A stretch of 64,000 nucleotides of DNA from Morganella morganii (GCF_003996855.1 NZ_NRQY01000001.1:1610574-1674573), one strand, 5' to 3'; counted from the stretch's first letter, positions 48,084-57,115 are shown. Numbers and translations are program-made. Notes: generated by a model not told the origin, from the letters alone.

Positions 48084-48791
48084 TCATTCAATTATATTAA
48101 CTATGCACCTCAACTTCATCACCGTGCGATCGCGCCAGTAACCGCCATATGGCACCCGCTGGCTCAGGTGACCGTATAAGTGATGCAGGAGCATGTTGTC
48201 AGACAGCAAAATACCGGCATGATTGGCGACCGGAGCCTGCACCTGCATCACTATCACATCACCGGGCTGCGGATCATCGACCAGAATAAACCCCGCTTTC
48301 CGCCAGTTATCAGCGTAACGGTTTTCGCCCTGCTCCCACCAGGGATAACCCACCCGGTAATCCGGCAGTTCAATACCGCGCTCCTGCCTGAACCAGCTCA
48401 TTACCAGCCCCCAGCAATCTGTAAACCCAAGCACAAACGGCCGACCGAGTAATGGCAATTCACCGCGTGGCTGAATTGTCCGCAGATCCCCCTCCGGCCA
48501 GCTGACGATATACCACGGCACACCGAGGGCATCACACTGTGCTTTGTCCAGCTCTGACGGCTGGGTAGTGGCATCCGGATGACTGTGAACAATACCGGTC
48601 ACTGTGCCCCAGTCCTCCGCAGCGGCGTAATCCTCCGGCGATAAGACAAAATGCTCTTCCGGCGTGGCCGCGATATTGCGGCAGGGAAAATATTTCACTA
48701 CCCGGGATTTTTGCGCGATCACCCCGCAGCACTCGCGGGGGTATTCACGTTCTGCGTGGGCAAAAATGGCTGCCTGAATGTTTTTGCGCAT
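48084..48791 (-). CDS. Tail tip protease/assembly protein K
   Basis: 235 residues. It has an N-terminal JAB/MPN metalloprotease-like domain (YPRECCGVIA, TGIVHSHPDATTQPSELD with the HxHP-x-S/D zinc motif) and a C-terminal NlpC/P60 domain with Cys in GFTDCWGLVMSWF and His in ANHAGILLSDN. It matches lambda gpK, which works in tail-tip assembly and may help cut peptidoglycan during infection. It follows gene L by 2 nt. Confidence 0.95.
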   Translation of the reverse strand: MRKNIQAAIFAHAEREYPRECCGVIAQKSRVVKYFPCRNIAATPEEHFVLSPEDYAAAEDWGTVTGIVHSHPDATTQPSELDKAQCDALGVPWYIVSWPEGDLRTIQPRGELPLLGRPFVLGFTDCWGLVMSWFRQERGIELPDYRVGYPWWEQGENRYADNWRKAGFILVDDPQPGDVIVMQVQAPVANHAGILLSDNMLLHHLYGHLSQRVPYGGYWRDRTVMKLRCIVNIIE

Positions 48792-48793
48792 CC

Positions 48794-49552
48794 CTATTTC
48801 CTCAGCAACGATGTTCCCGGAAAGCCACCGAACGGGATCGGATTATTTTTACCGAAACGCGGGAAGCAGCCGGTATTCAGCATGCCGCTGCACTGATCCT
48901 GTGCCGGGTCATCCACACGATTACCGTGTTTGTCGAAATACCCGTTCTGACCGGCATAATCACAGCCGTCACCGGATTTGTATTTGCCGCGTATACACCA
49001 GGTACACATTGAATGCAGTTGCCGGGTAGGGATCAGTACCCCCTGCAGATCCATAGGGCTTGCCAGTTCAAACTCAATGGTTTCATTGGTTTCCGATGAT
49101 TTGCTGTCGATATAAAAGACGGAGACTTTTTCCTGGGTAGGATCTGCCGCCGGGTTGCCGTCCGGAAAGTTTGCTGCGTCCAGATAGTGCGCCAGAGTGT
49201 CGTGTATCGTGACTTTCGCCTTCAGCATGTCATCGTATGCCAGGCACAGCGCGGTGATTGAACCATCGAGGTTTGCCACGGATAACTTCGGCTGTGCGCC
49301 GGATCCGGTTGTGGATGCCTCAATCCCTTCAATCAGCACCGGCCACGCACGGTACTCCTCGCCCTGCCAGACAATTGATTTAGCCGGTAACTTTTCCGGA
49401 TCCCCACCGGCAGCGGTAATCTCTGCCTCTGTGTGAGGAATGTTGTAAGCATGGAACCGCAAAATATCCGGCGTACCGAACGCGGTACCGTCAACCTCAA
49501 AAAGCCGGACGACATCACCCGGTTCCAGCTTCTGGTAATCATTTGTGATCAT
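48794..49552 (-). CDS. Minor tail protein L
   Basis: 252 residues. The C-terminal domain carries the cysteines MCTWCIRGKYKSGDGCDYAG and QCSGMLNTGCFPRFG. Lambda gpL binds an iron-sulfur cluster through conserved cysteines of this region. It is part of the tail-tip complex. Its ATG overlaps the gene M stop (ATGA). Confidence 0.94.
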   Translation of the reverse strand: MITNDYQKLEPGDVVRLFEVDGTAFGTPDILRFHAYNIPHTEAEITAAGGDPEKLPAKSIVWQGEEYRAWPVLIEGIEASTTGSGAQPKLSVANLDGSITALCLAYDDMLKAKVTIHDTLAHYLDAANFPDGNPAADPTQEKVSVFYIDSKSSETNETIEFELASPMDLQGVLIPTRQLHSMCTWCIRGKYKSGDGCDYAGQNGYFDKHGNRVDDPAQDQCSGMLNTGCFPRFGKNNPIPFGGFPGTSLLRK

Positions 49553-49884
49553 GGTTTAAATGCCTGTTCAAAAGTCAGTGACAGCGTGTATTTTTTGTTA
49601 CTCAACACGCTCAGTTTGTGCTCACTGCAACGGTAAAGCCCCGTCTGCTCCATTGGAGGCTTCCACTGAAACGCTCTGATGCCGCCATGACGGTCGATAA
49701 ACTGACGGATAATACCGATGCGATCTTCCCCGCCGGTAAATTCCAGTGTCCATTTCTGGCTGCGGGGGTTAAGACCGTCTCCGGACACCTGTTCATAACC
49801 ATCACCGAACTTAGCCCTGCGGGTTTTGTAGGTAATGTCTTCCGTGGGATTTACACGGGGACACCAGGTGAATGTTTCAATCAT
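49549..49884 (-). CDS. Minor tail protein M
   Basis: 111 residues from the ATG at 49884, 2 nt after the tape-measure stop and with AGG upstream. MIETFTWCPRVNPTEDITYKTRRAKFGDGYEQVSGDGLNPRSQKW is the lambda gpM-type start. It caps the distal end of the tail tube in the tip. Overlaps gene L by 4 nt. Confidence 0.93.
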   Translation of the reverse strand: MIETFTWCPRVNPTEDITYKTRRAKFGDGYEQVSGDGLNPRSQKWTLEFTGGEDRIGIIRQFIDRHGGIRAFQWKPPMEQTGLYRCSEHKLSVLSNKKYTLSLTFEQAFKP

Positions 49885-49886
49885 GA

Positions 49887-52800
49887 CTACCTGCCCCCTT
49901 TCATCGCATTCCACAACGGCGTTCCCGGCCTCTGAGCCTGATCGCTGATTATGCTGACAATCTCAGATTTCAGCTGCTGCTTAATACCGGCAGTATCAAT
50001 CCCGGCTCCGCTGTTCTGATTTCCGGTATTCTCAAAGTGGATATCCCCGATAATGACCGGCATATTCACCCCGCCGCCTATCGCCGGCAGAGAGTGTTTG
50101 CTGACGACAGCTGGCATTCTGTCACCGACATAGCCACCGGAAGCATATCCTTTTGCTGAGTTCATCAGCCGGTACAGATTGTCAATGCCCAGCCTTGCAG
50201 TGGCTTCTTTGGTAAACACAAACTCACCGCCGTGGACAACGCCCTTTGGCTCAAATTTCCCGCCGTGTCCGGTGTAGCCGCCTCCGGCAAATCCCCCCAT
50301 AAAGTCCATGCTGAACCCCATAGCTGAACCACCGGCTTTGACCGCGTTAAATAACGCCATTTTGAGGAGCATTTTGCTGATATCTGACAGAACGGATCGG
50401 GCAAAGTCACCGAATGAGGCTTTGCCGGTCATGACAAAGGTATTCAGTGTGTCCGTCATATTGGTGAGCGCTCCGGTGGTGATATTTCTTACATTGCCCA
50501 TCACGTCAGTGGCGGTGTCCCCGAGGTCTTTCAGACCGGACTTAAACCCTTCTGCCGGAGACTGCCGGAGCAGTTCGCTCTGTTTCTGCCACTCTGCATA
50601 CTGCTCCCGGACTTTCTGTGTCTCCGCCTCGAGGACCGCAATATTTTTATCGCTCATACCGACGCGCATCTGCTGAACCTGCAAATCCAGCTGGCGGAAC
50701 CAGGTCAGACGCTCCTGCTCAGTCCGGTTTTTCCCGATAAGCTCTGTCTCAAACCGGAGTTGTTCGATTTCCTTTGTCCGGTCGTAAGACATCGTTGCCA
50801 CCGCATTAGCCTGTGCGACTTCATCAATGGCTTTTGCCTGGGCTTTGAGTTTATCGGTGGCCTCTTTGCCGAAATGTGAAAACTTCTCCTGATTACGGGC
50901 GATATCCGCCATCAGGGAATCGTATTCCTTAAATGATGAGGTGGTGCCGTACTCACGGATACTTTTTCCGTCCGCTGTCAGCGAAGACAGTTTGTTCTCC
51001 ATCTCAGATACCATGTCGGTATACTGCTTCTTATAGTCCACTTTTGACTTGCGCGGTGTGCGGGTATTGCGCTTTTCCTGCAGCACCATCTGTGCGGATA
51101 TTTCAGCATCCAGTGCCTTGTCATACCCCTTCATATCAGGCGTGATTTTCCGGGAAGCCAGCATGTCTTCCGCAGTCAGTCTGGCCAGCTCCCTGCCCTT
51201 TGCATTTGCTTTCGCTATCGCTCTGTTTGACAGGTCAATGGATTTTTGCGCATCATCCGACACAGTAACCAGTGACTGCGCAGAAAACTGCTGCTGCGCC
51301 TGCGTTGCCTGATGAATAGAGGCGGTAAGATTGTCGTATGCCGTACCCTGCAGATTAATTTTACTGATGAGTTCATTTGACCGGGATGAAACATCAACCA
51401 GATATTTCCCTGATTCAGCATAGGCTGCCGATACCTTACCTGTTGCCCGTTCTAAATCCTGCAACAGGGGTACCATCTTCGCCACCATCTCACTGTGCTG
51501 CTGTTCTGCATCCTGCAGATCTTTCAGTGCATACGTTCTTTCTCTGGCGGCATTCTGTGCTGCCATCTGATCAGGAACGGCAAAACTGTTGCGACCGAAT
51601 CCGGTAACTGAACCGGCGTTATCCCGTTTTTGCGCGCTTTCACTGATGATTTTATTAGTGCGCTCAATCTCATCCCGGAGTTCTTTTTCTTTACTGCCCT
51701 GAGCATCGATAGCATCGGCCATTTTCTGAATTGCCGCGGCACGATCTATTGCTGACATTTTTTTCAGGGACTCAGCTGTCACATCAAGCGATTCAGCAAA
51801 CTCCAGACTGGCCTGTTTCGCTTCTTCCGTTTTCTGCCGGTAGTTGCTGTATGCCATTCCTCCGCCGATCAGCAGTCCGGTCACTATCCCTACCGGGCCG
51901 CCCAGCATAGAAACTGCGCCGCCAAGCCCCCGGGCAGCGGCAGAGGCTCCGCGTCTTGCCGAGTTAATTCCGGCCTGTGCTGCATTTTCCGCTTTTAGTG
52001 CAAGCGCATGATCAAGGGCGGCTTTCCGCGCCAGACTTTTGACTGCCGTCAGCCTTTTCAGTGCTGCCGCCTGTGCATCAGCGCCTTTGGCAGCCTTATA
52101 TTCTTCCAGTGCAACCGAGCGGGCGGTCGCCATTGCATTTTTGTCCGCAAGGGTGCGCCGTGATACATCAGCAGCAAGGTCACGCTCCGCAAATGCCCTT
52201 TTCAGCAGTGCCTGTGATGAACGCCCTGCTTCTGCAGCATTACTGCGCATTGTCTGCGTCCATTTCGCCATTTTTACAGCAATTGCCGCTGCTGCCAGTG
52301 TTTCTGCCACTTTAACGACATCACCCAGATTAGCAGCCAGTCCGGATAATCCGGCGGTTAAAACCTGAGTCGCACCACTGCTGTTATTGGCCTCGCCCAC
52401 ATACTTTGTGATGGCTGACTGCAGATTGGTGAATGACTGGCTGACCGTCGCTGTACTGGTGGCAAATTTCTGATCCACGCCGCTTTTGGCTCTTTCCAGT
52501 GCGGTGATGATCTGCTCAATGCTGGTATTGCCGTCCGCTGCCATTTTACGGAGTTGCCCGATACTGACTCCCATACCGTCAGCAATTGCTCTGGCAAGAC
52601 CCGGCGTCTGTTCCATGACGGAGTTAAGCTCCTGCCCCCGTAATTGCCCGGAAGCCAGTGCCTGACCGAACTGCATCAGCGCAGCCTCAGCAGATGCCGC
52701 ACTTGCACCGGAAATAGCCACGGCTTTGGATACCGTATCTGTCAGTGAGGCAACGCGCTGCTGACTCAGCCCCAGGCGATCTGCATTATCCGCAAACCGC

Positions 52801-53183
52801 TGGTATACCTGTGCGGTTGAGTCCAGGGACTGACGTGTTTTCTGTGCGATGTCATACACATCAGTGGTGGCTCTGGTGAGTTCCTGTGAACTGCCTGTCA
52901 CCAGTTTCAGACGGTTTTGTAACTCCGTCCAGCTGTCCGCATAGCTGACCACCTGGCGGACCGACAGAAAAGTCGCAGCGCTCTTAAAAAAACCGGACAC
53001 AGCCGCCGATGAGCGGGCAGCCTGTGCCGCAATGCTTTCCTGCTCACGAACGACGATCCTTAACTGGCCGGTCAGTTGCTGTCCGAACCTGACAGCCTGC
53101 CGCTCACTCTGCTGAATAGCGCTGTTAAAACGGGCCGTGTTCAGCGTCATGTCAATGTTTAAGCGACCTAATGCCCCTGCCAT
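49887..53183 (-). CDS. Tape measure protein (H)
   Basis: 1098 residues. The N-terminal tape-measure domain (LNIDMTLNTARFNSAIQQSERQAVRFGQQL, then LSQQRVASLTDTVSKAVAISGASAASAEAALMQFGQALASGQLRGQELNSVMEQTPGLARAIADGMG) is followed by long Ala/Lys/Gln-rich helical stretches, one Gly-rich hydrophobic segment (AVSMLGGPVGIVTGLLIGGGMAYSNY), and a C-terminal domain with GGFAGGGYTGHGGKFEPKGVVHGGEFVF. It sets tail length and is ejected with DNA. ACAGGAGTTGTTATG initiates it directly after a terminator T-run. Confidence 0.95.
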   Translation of the reverse strand: MAGALGRLNIDMTLNTARFNSAIQQSERQAVRFGQQLTGQLRIVVREQESIAAQAARSSAAVSGFFKSAATFLSVRQVVSYADSWTELQNRLKLVTGSSQELTRATTDVYDIAQKTRQSLDSTAQVYQRFADNADRLGLSQQRVASLTDTVSKAVAISGASAASAEAALMQFGQALASGQLRGQELNSVMEQTPGLARAIADGMGVSIGQLRKMAADGNTSIEQIITALERAKSGVDQKFATSTATVSQSFTNLQSAITKYVGEANNSSGATQVLTAGLSGLAANLGDVVKVAETLAAAAIAVKMAKWTQTMRSNAAEAGRSSQALLKRAFAERDLAADVSRRTLADKNAMATARSVALEEYKAAKGADAQAAALKRLTAVKSLARKAALDHALALKAENAAQAGINSARRGASAAARGLGGAVSMLGGPVGIVTGLLIGGGMAYSNYRQKTEEAKQASLEFAESLDVTAESLKKMSAIDRAAAIQKMADAIDAQGSKEKELRDEIERTNKIISESAQKRDNAGSVTGFGRNSFAVPDQMAAQNAARERTYALKDLQDAEQQHSEMVAKMVPLLQDLERATGKVSAAYAESGKYLVDVSSRSNELISKINLQGTAYDNLTASIHQATQAQQQFSAQSLVTVSDDAQKSIDLSNRAIAKANAKGRELARLTAEDMLASRKITPDMKGYDKALDAEISAQMVLQEKRNTRTPRKSKVDYKKQYTDMVSEMENKLSSLTADGKSIREYGTTSSFKEYDSLMADIARNQEKFSHFGKEATDKLKAQAKAIDEVAQANAVATMSYDRTKEIEQLRFETELIGKNRTEQERLTWFRQLDLQVQQMRVGMSDKNIAVLEAETQKVREQYAEWQKQSELLRQSPAEGFKSGLKDLGDTATDVMGNVRNITTGALTNMTDTLNTFVMTGKASFGDFARSVLSDISKMLLKMALFNAVKAGGSAMGFSMDFMGGFAGGGYTGHGGKFEPKGVVHGGEFVFTKEATARLGIDNLYRLMNSAKGYASGGYVGDRMPAVVSKHSLPAIGGGVNMPVIIGDIHFENTGNQNSGAGIDTAGIKQQLKSEIVSIISDQAQRPGTPLWNAMKGGR

Positions 53184-53195
53184 AACAACTCCTGT

Positions 53196-53221
53196 AAAAA
53201 AGCCCCGTTACATCACGGGGC
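53196..53221 (-). terminator. Terminator-like hairpin at the T / tape measure junction
   Basis: Read leftward, GCCCCGT / ACGGGGC with a GATGTA-type loop followed by six T. It overlaps the last codons of T and abuts the tape-measure RBS. Confidence 0.8.
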
Positions 53222-53910
53222 ATTGCGGTTAGCCAGCACACTGTCTGTCACGCTGTCCGTGTCGCCTGCCTCAGCAGACTGTTTCCAGAACGGCATGAAG
53301 TCCGTCAGTTCCGGAGCCTGCGATTTCGGGTCACGGTTTATTAATGCCAGAATGTGAGCCACCTGCGCACTGCGGTAATCTTCCCGCCACAGACCAAACG
53401 GCTGTTTCCGGTAAAATTCCGTGTATTCCTCCAGGTGGCGTTCCGGCATCTCTTCAATTTCACTCAGGGTTTTACCCAGCGCCAGTGACAGAATTATCTG
53501 GAAACTGCGCCGGTTTCCGAGTTTTTTACGCTGTTATCCTGCCCGGCAGTAAAAACCGCATCCGCAAAACTCTGCCCCAGCCGGTTCAGTGCACGGAGAT
53601 CGTCCTCATTCTCCGCATCAAACAGCAGGGTCCCGTCCTCATCACTGAGCCGGAAAGCCAGTAACCGGGCCACCTCAAACTCATCATAGACACGGCGGAG
53701 TGCATCCTCATACTGCTCAGGATCATCCTCACTGAGGTAGATATCCTGCTTTTCCGCCAGTTCTTTCTTTATTTCGCGCAGTCTGCGCTGAATAAAGTTC
53801 ATCGTGCCGACATCCAGCTCCTTGCTGAAAAAGGTGTTTTCAAGATAAGTAAACGGGGTGATTTTCACGGGCTGATTTAAAATCAGATCGCGCAGTGTTG
53901 TCTTTGACAT
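53213..53910 (-). CDS. Tail assembly chaperone GT (-1 frameshift product)
   Basis: The T frame (53213-53449 as a stand-alone ORF) has no start of its own that includes its conserved upstream part. After a -1 shift at A AAA AAC (53521-53527) within the last codons of G it reads on continuously: LGNRRSFQIILSLALGKTLSEIEEMPERHLEEY and further to DYRSAQVAHILALINRD, giving a fusion of about 232 residues. This is the universal G/GT strategy of long-tailed phages: GT recruits tail-tube subunits to the tape measure. The T part fits the DUF4035-type family. Confidence 0.9.
53494..53910 (-). CDS. Tail assembly chaperone G
   Basis: 138 residues, MSKTTLRDLILNQPVKITPFTYLENTFFSKELDVGTMNFIQRRLREIKKELAEKQDIYLSEDDPEQYEDALRRVYDEF. 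Acidic and helical, in the place and size of lambda G, upstream of the tape measure and downstream of the tail tube. Most ribosomes end at its stop; a fraction shift to make GT. GGAG precedes the ATG. Confidence 0.9.
   Translation of the reverse strand: MSKTTLRDLILNQPVKITPFTYLENTFFSKELDVGTMNFIQRRLREIKKELAEKQDIYLSEDDPEQYEDALRRVYDEFEVARLLAFRLSDEDGTLLFDAENEDDLRALNRLGQSFADAVFTAGQDNSVKNSETGAVSR
53521..53527 (-). promoter_or_regulatory. Slippery heptamer A AAA AAC for G to GT frameshifting
   Basis: In the G frame the codons are GTA AAA AAC, so the heptamer is in register with the X XXY YYZ rule. A -1 shift leads into the 53213-53449 ORF without any stop. Lambda uses G GGA AAG at the equivalent point. 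Confidence 0.9.
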
Positions 53911-53924
53911 GCTTTCTCCGGGAG

Positions 53925-53989
53925 TTAACTGATATTTCTGGTGTTATCAGCCTTCAGTTTCAGACTGTCGGCTGTTACGGCTTTGGGGT
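53925..53989 (-). promoter_or_regulatory. Putative -1 frameshift site and extension at the end of the tail tube gene
   Basis: The last tail-tube codons are ACC CCA AAG CCG TAA; C CCA AAG (53981-53987) fits X XXY YYZ in register. Six nt later CAGCC (53970-53974) can pair with GGCTG (53948-53952). After a -1 shift the frame encodes AVTADSLKLKADNTRNIS and stops at 53925-53927, 14 nt before gene G. Confidence 0.65.
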
Positions 53990-54679
53990 CGGCTCCGGTT
54001 CCTGTGTTTTGCTCTGCGGAACGTTCAGGTAATCACGGCCTGACAGTTTGACCGACACGCCGGAATCCACCATCTGCCCGACGCTGCCCTCAATGTTCAT
54101 GCCGGTTTCGATGGAGCCGTAGTAAAAAATGGTTCCCTCATCACGGGTCAGCACCATTTTGACCGCGAATTTCTCCTTGTTATTCTCATAACGCCGCAGC
54201 AGACGCTGTACCTCACTGGTACCGTAACGCAGGAAGAAGGTCAGCTTGATGGTGCCGTAATCGGTATCACCCGGTTCAAACTCTTTGCCGTCACTGCAGA
54301 TGGTGGTGACATCCACCTGTTCCGTGGTGGCTCCGTCTTTGCTGAAGCTCTTTACCGCACAGAAGTTGTTGGCCCATAACACCCGCTGCGCTTTCGCCTC
54401 TGACAGATCTTCCGGTTGCGTTTTTTCGCTCCAGTCCACCTCATCACACAGTGTAATGGTGTTACCGTCTGCCTGTGCGACCGGATAACGCCCGTCCAGA
54501 TCACCCAGACCTGACAGCACAATCATGTCATCCGCTTTAAATTTACCACCCTCAACCGTAACAGTTGCCGGTTGCAGGGTGACTGCGGTAACCGCCGTTT
54601 CCTCACTGACACCGGTCTGAACATACAGCTTTGTTCCGAGGAACGGGGTTGCTTTGTGGTTTTTTGGCTGCTTTGCCAT
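53975..54679 (-). CDS. Major tail tube protein (V)
   Basis: 234 residues, MAKQPKNHKATPFLGTKLYVQTG at the start. The body has the lambda V-like tail-tube pattern (KLTFFLRYGTSEVQRLLRRYENNKEKFAVKMVLTRDEGTIFYYGSIETGMNIEGSVGQMVDSGVSVKLSGR). It polymerises into the tail tube around the tape measure. It ends in a Pro-rich stretch (PQSKTQEPEPTPKP) and a probable frameshift site adding 18 residues in a minor form. Nine nt separate it from the tail-completion gene upstream. Confidence 0.9.
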   Translation of the reverse strand: MAKQPKNHKATPFLGTKLYVQTGVSEETAVTAVTLQPATVTVEGGKFKADDMIVLSGLGDLDGRYPVAQADGNTITLCDEVDWSEKTQPEDLSEAKAQRVLWANNFCAVKSFSKDGATTEQVDVTTICSDGKEFEPGDTDYGTIKLTFFLRYGTSEVQRLLRRYENNKEKFAVKMVLTRDEGTIFYYGSIETGMNIEGSVGQMVDSGVSVKLSGRDYLNVPQSKTQEPEPTPKP

Positions 54680-54688
54680 AATTATTTC

Positions 54689-55033
54689 CTATTCATCTGA
54701 AGAGATATTAAATTCAAGAATGAGCCGGTGCAGCTTTGTGTCCGGTTCAAACCCGAACTCACTGCTGATCCGGTGAGAAAACGGAATGCTTTCCGTCACT
54801 GCTTCCTCTGCGGGTTTCCGCAGCGTCATGAGTTCGGCAGGATCTCCGCTGTACACATCAACCTGGACCCGGTAATTATCCAGATCCGCATCCTCAAGGG
54901 CGCTGTTCGGCGTGATACCCGCAAACTGAATCACCATTGCCGGATATTTCAGTTTTCCCTCCGGCAGCACCTGAAAAAAAACCCTTCCTCCGGCCAGCGG
55001 TGAAAGGGCTTCTGTCAGCCGGTGAATAATCAT
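54689..55033 (-). CDS. Tail completion/terminator protein (DUF3168/gpU-like)
   Basis: 114 residues: MIIHRLTEALSPLAGGRVFFQVLPEGKLKYPAMVIQFAG, then DNYRVQVDVYSGDPAELMTLRKPAEEAV. Size, place just before the tail tube, and strand pattern fit the minor tail U / DUF3168 group that closes the head-proximal end of the tail. The ATG overlaps the stop of the upstream gene by 4 nt. Confidence 0.8.
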   Translation of the reverse strand: MIIHRLTEALSPLAGGRVFFQVLPEGKLKYPAMVIQFAGITPNSALEDADLDNYRVQVDVYSGDPAELMTLRKPAEEAVTESIPFSHRISSEFGFEPDTKLHRLILEFNISSDE

Positions 55034-55506
55034 GTGTTACCTGCCTTTTCGGTTTCCTCTTTCAGCGTACGGACAATTGCTTCTGCAGCCGCTTCCTTCT
55101 TCGCCTCAAATCCCGGCCGCATAAAGGGTATGGCCGCCATTTTTGACGTGCCGAACTCAACGAACCACCAGTAAAAAGGGTCATCAGGATTGAGCGCAGC
55201 ACTTTTTCCGGTCGCCTGCTTAAATGCCTTCACTTTTTTACCCGGTAATGATTTTACCCAGATGCGGGTTTTCACCTGCCCGTTACGCTGCATCCGTGTT
55301 TTCGAGCGGATATTCCGCTTAACGGTCCCGCGTCTGCGCCGTGGTGTCGTTTTTTCCAGCACAGGAACACGTTGCTTAATCTCTTTTTTCAGCACATCCG
55401 CCCCGTTATTCATGGCGCGGCGGCTGATATTTCCGCTGACTTTACGTTCAAGATCCTGCATTTTCCGGCTCAGTTCAGACAGTCCGGTGATAATGACGCT
55501 ACCCAT
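55030..55506 (-). CDS. HK97 gp10-family tail/neck protein
   Basis: 158 residues with a basic centre (PRRRRGTVKRNIRSKTRMQRNGQVKTRIWV) and the family end motif YWWFVEFGTSKMAAIPFMRPGFEAKKEAA, typical of the HK97 gp10 family found at the head-tail junction. It overlaps the upstream closure gene by 8 nt. Confidence 0.88.
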   Translation of the reverse strand: MGSVIITGLSELSRKMQDLERKVSGNISRRAMNNGADVLKKEIKQRVPVLEKTTPRRRRGTVKRNIRSKTRMQRNGQVKTRIWVKSLPGKKVKAFKQATGKSAALNPDDPFYWWFVEFGTSKMAAIPFMRPGFEAKKEAAAEAIVRTLKEETEKAGNT

Positions 55507-55837
55507 CGTTAACCCCCTCTTTACACATCAGCTGAAGTTCACGGTGTGCTTCTTCCGGATCAATCACTGAAACAATATTCAGCACGCGCCCCGCATACAT
55601 AATGCGCATATCCGGGGTGATATCCGGGTACCAGCGCAGCCTCACCCGCACTGTGCTTTCACTCTGCATCTGCTGGGAGTAAAAGTATTCCCGCCCCCGG
55701 TAAGGCTCAACGGCAGCATGAATATCTTTCAGGTGATCTTCCCAGACAACCTCATTACCACTGATCCGTCCGGGCTTCGGAACGGGCTTCTGCAGCGTGA
55801 TAATATGCCGCAGACGGTGTGCAAATTTTCCGGCCAT
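55499..55837 (-). CDS. Head closure / head-tail adaptor protein
   Basis: 112 residues from the ATG at 55837 (GAGGTG upstream; two more codons possible). MAGKFAHRLRHIITLQKPVPKPGRISGNEVVWEDHLKDIHAAVEPYRGREYF and the later RVRLRWYPDITPDMRIMYAGRVLNI match the SPP1 gp16 / head-tail joining family. It closes the connector after packaging. Confidence 0.87.
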   Translation of the reverse strand: MAGKFAHRLRHIITLQKPVPKPGRISGNEVVWEDHLKDIHAAVEPYRGREYFYSQQMQSESTVRVRLRWYPDITPDMRIMYAGRVLNIVSVIDPEEAHRELQLMCKEGVNDG

Positions 55838-55844
55838 AATCACC

Positions 55845-56171
55845 TCACAAAATTACCGGTTTATGCAGCGTTCCCAGCAACGCCGTCACCGGATAAGGCA
55901 GCATACCCTGCGGATAAAGGTTAATATCAGCGCCGTCACGGTCGCGGTCACGGATACCGACCAGCAGTAATATTGCATCCTTCACGCGCCAGATATCCGG
56001 TGAAGCCTTCATTTTTTCCGCATCTGAGTCATGACGCTCCGCCCATGCCCTGATATGATCAAGCACAGCAGCGGTAGCCGCGTTGGTTTTTAACTGCAGG
56101 TCCGCATCATCAAAATCATGATCGATACGCAGATGCGCCCTGACCTCAGCCAGTGTCACAATCTCTGTCAT
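55845..56171 (-). CDS. Head-tail connector protein (gp6-like)
   Basis: 108 residues: VTLAEVRAHLRIDHDFDDADLQLKTNAATAAVLDHIRAW at the start and DAILLLVGIRDRDRDGADINLYPQGMLPYPVTALLGTLHKP at the end, the HK97 gp6-type pattern. It forms the ring below the portal. Start overlaps the upstream collagen-like gene by 4 nt. Confidence 0.88.
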   Translation of the reverse strand: MTEIVTLAEVRAHLRIDHDFDDADLQLKTNAATAAVLDHIRAWAERHDSDAEKMKASPDIWRVKDAILLLVGIRDRDRDGADINLYPQGMLPYPVTALLGTLHKPVIL

Positions 56172-57115
56172 TTTGCATCCTTACCGTCACGTCCGCGTTT
56201 CACAATCAGTGTCCATCCCGCTGAATTAAGCTCGCCGGGCTTATCTGATGTCGGTGTGTGACAGTGCCACAGCGAACCGCCCCAGGTCACAACATCCCCC
56301 TGCTGATAGGTTTCCCCGGCTTTATACACATTTTTGTATATCATCACCGGGAACGTGTGCTCTGCCTCAAAAGTCTCCCCGTCTGACATCTGCGACTTAA
56401 TCAGCAGTGTCCTGATATCTTTCACGGTAATCAGATGGCTGCTGTATCCACGGACAATACACTCCCATCCGCGCATACCCTGCGTTTGCTCATGTGCCCG
56501 CCATAAGCCGCCACTGTGAGTTGCTATCGTGCCACGGACATAACTCCGGGATTCGTCGATACCGGGAAGGATTTCAATATCAAAGGCATCTCTGCCGTCC
56601 TTACCGTCACGCCCGTCCTTACCGTCTTTCGGTACAGGTAGTTCTGACACTGCAGACCGGACAACGGATTCCACAAGCGGTTTTATATCTTCCGCTGTGA
56701 TGCTGGTACCGTCTTTACCATCCTTACCATCACGCCCGTCTTTACCGTCTTCCGGCACCGGGAGTTCTGACAGTATTTCGGCAATCATCCCCCTGATACA
56801 CTGCTGATCCGGCACAGTGATACTGCTGAATGCTTTCCTGACCTTTTCTTCTATCAGGCTGTCCGCATCTCCGGTATTCAGCAGAGATCGGCCGTTCAGA
56901 CAGGATTCAGTTATCGTTTTTACCTTTTCCTCTGTCACCGGTTCCGGCTGCGGGGCATTATCAGCACGCAGCTGATCCAGTTGCGCTGACAGAGATGCAT
57001 TTTCCTGTTTCAGCGCATCGATCCGCTGCTCAAGCCTGCTTTCAATCTCAGACACGTTTCTTCGTACTGATTCACCAATGGTTTTTATCAGTGATATTTC
57101 ACGCTCGTTTAACAT
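56168..57115 (-). CDS. Collagen-like phage structural protein between portal and connector
   Basis: 315 residues. The N-terminus (about 1-60) is a likely coiled coil (ESVRRNVSEIESRLEQRIDALKQENASLSAQLDQL). Two collagen-like Gly-X-Y blocks follow (DGKDGRDGKDGKDG near 125 and DGKDGRDGKDGRDA near 165), and the C-terminus has a carbohydrate-binding-like module (YKAGETYQQGDVVTWGGSLWHCHTPTSDKPG) ending in GRDGKDAK. It looks like a trimeric fibre that might bind sugars or surfaces. The function is inferred only from this architecture. Overlaps portal by 17 nt. Confidence 0.75.
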   Translation of the reverse strand: MLNEREISLIKTIGESVRRNVSEIESRLEQRIDALKQENASLSAQLDQLRADNAPQPEPVTEEKVKTITESCLNGRSLLNTGDADSLIEEKVRKAFSSITVPDQQCIRGMIAEILSELPVPEDGKDGRDGKDGKDGTSITAEDIKPLVESVVRSAVSELPVPKDGKDGRDGKDGRDAFDIEILPGIDESRSYVRGTIATHSGGLWRAHEQTQGMRGWECIVRGYSSHLITVKDIRTLLIKSQMSDGETFEAEHTFPVMIYKNVYKAGETYQQGDVVTWGGSLWHCHTPTSDKPGELNSAGWTLIVKRGRDGKDAK

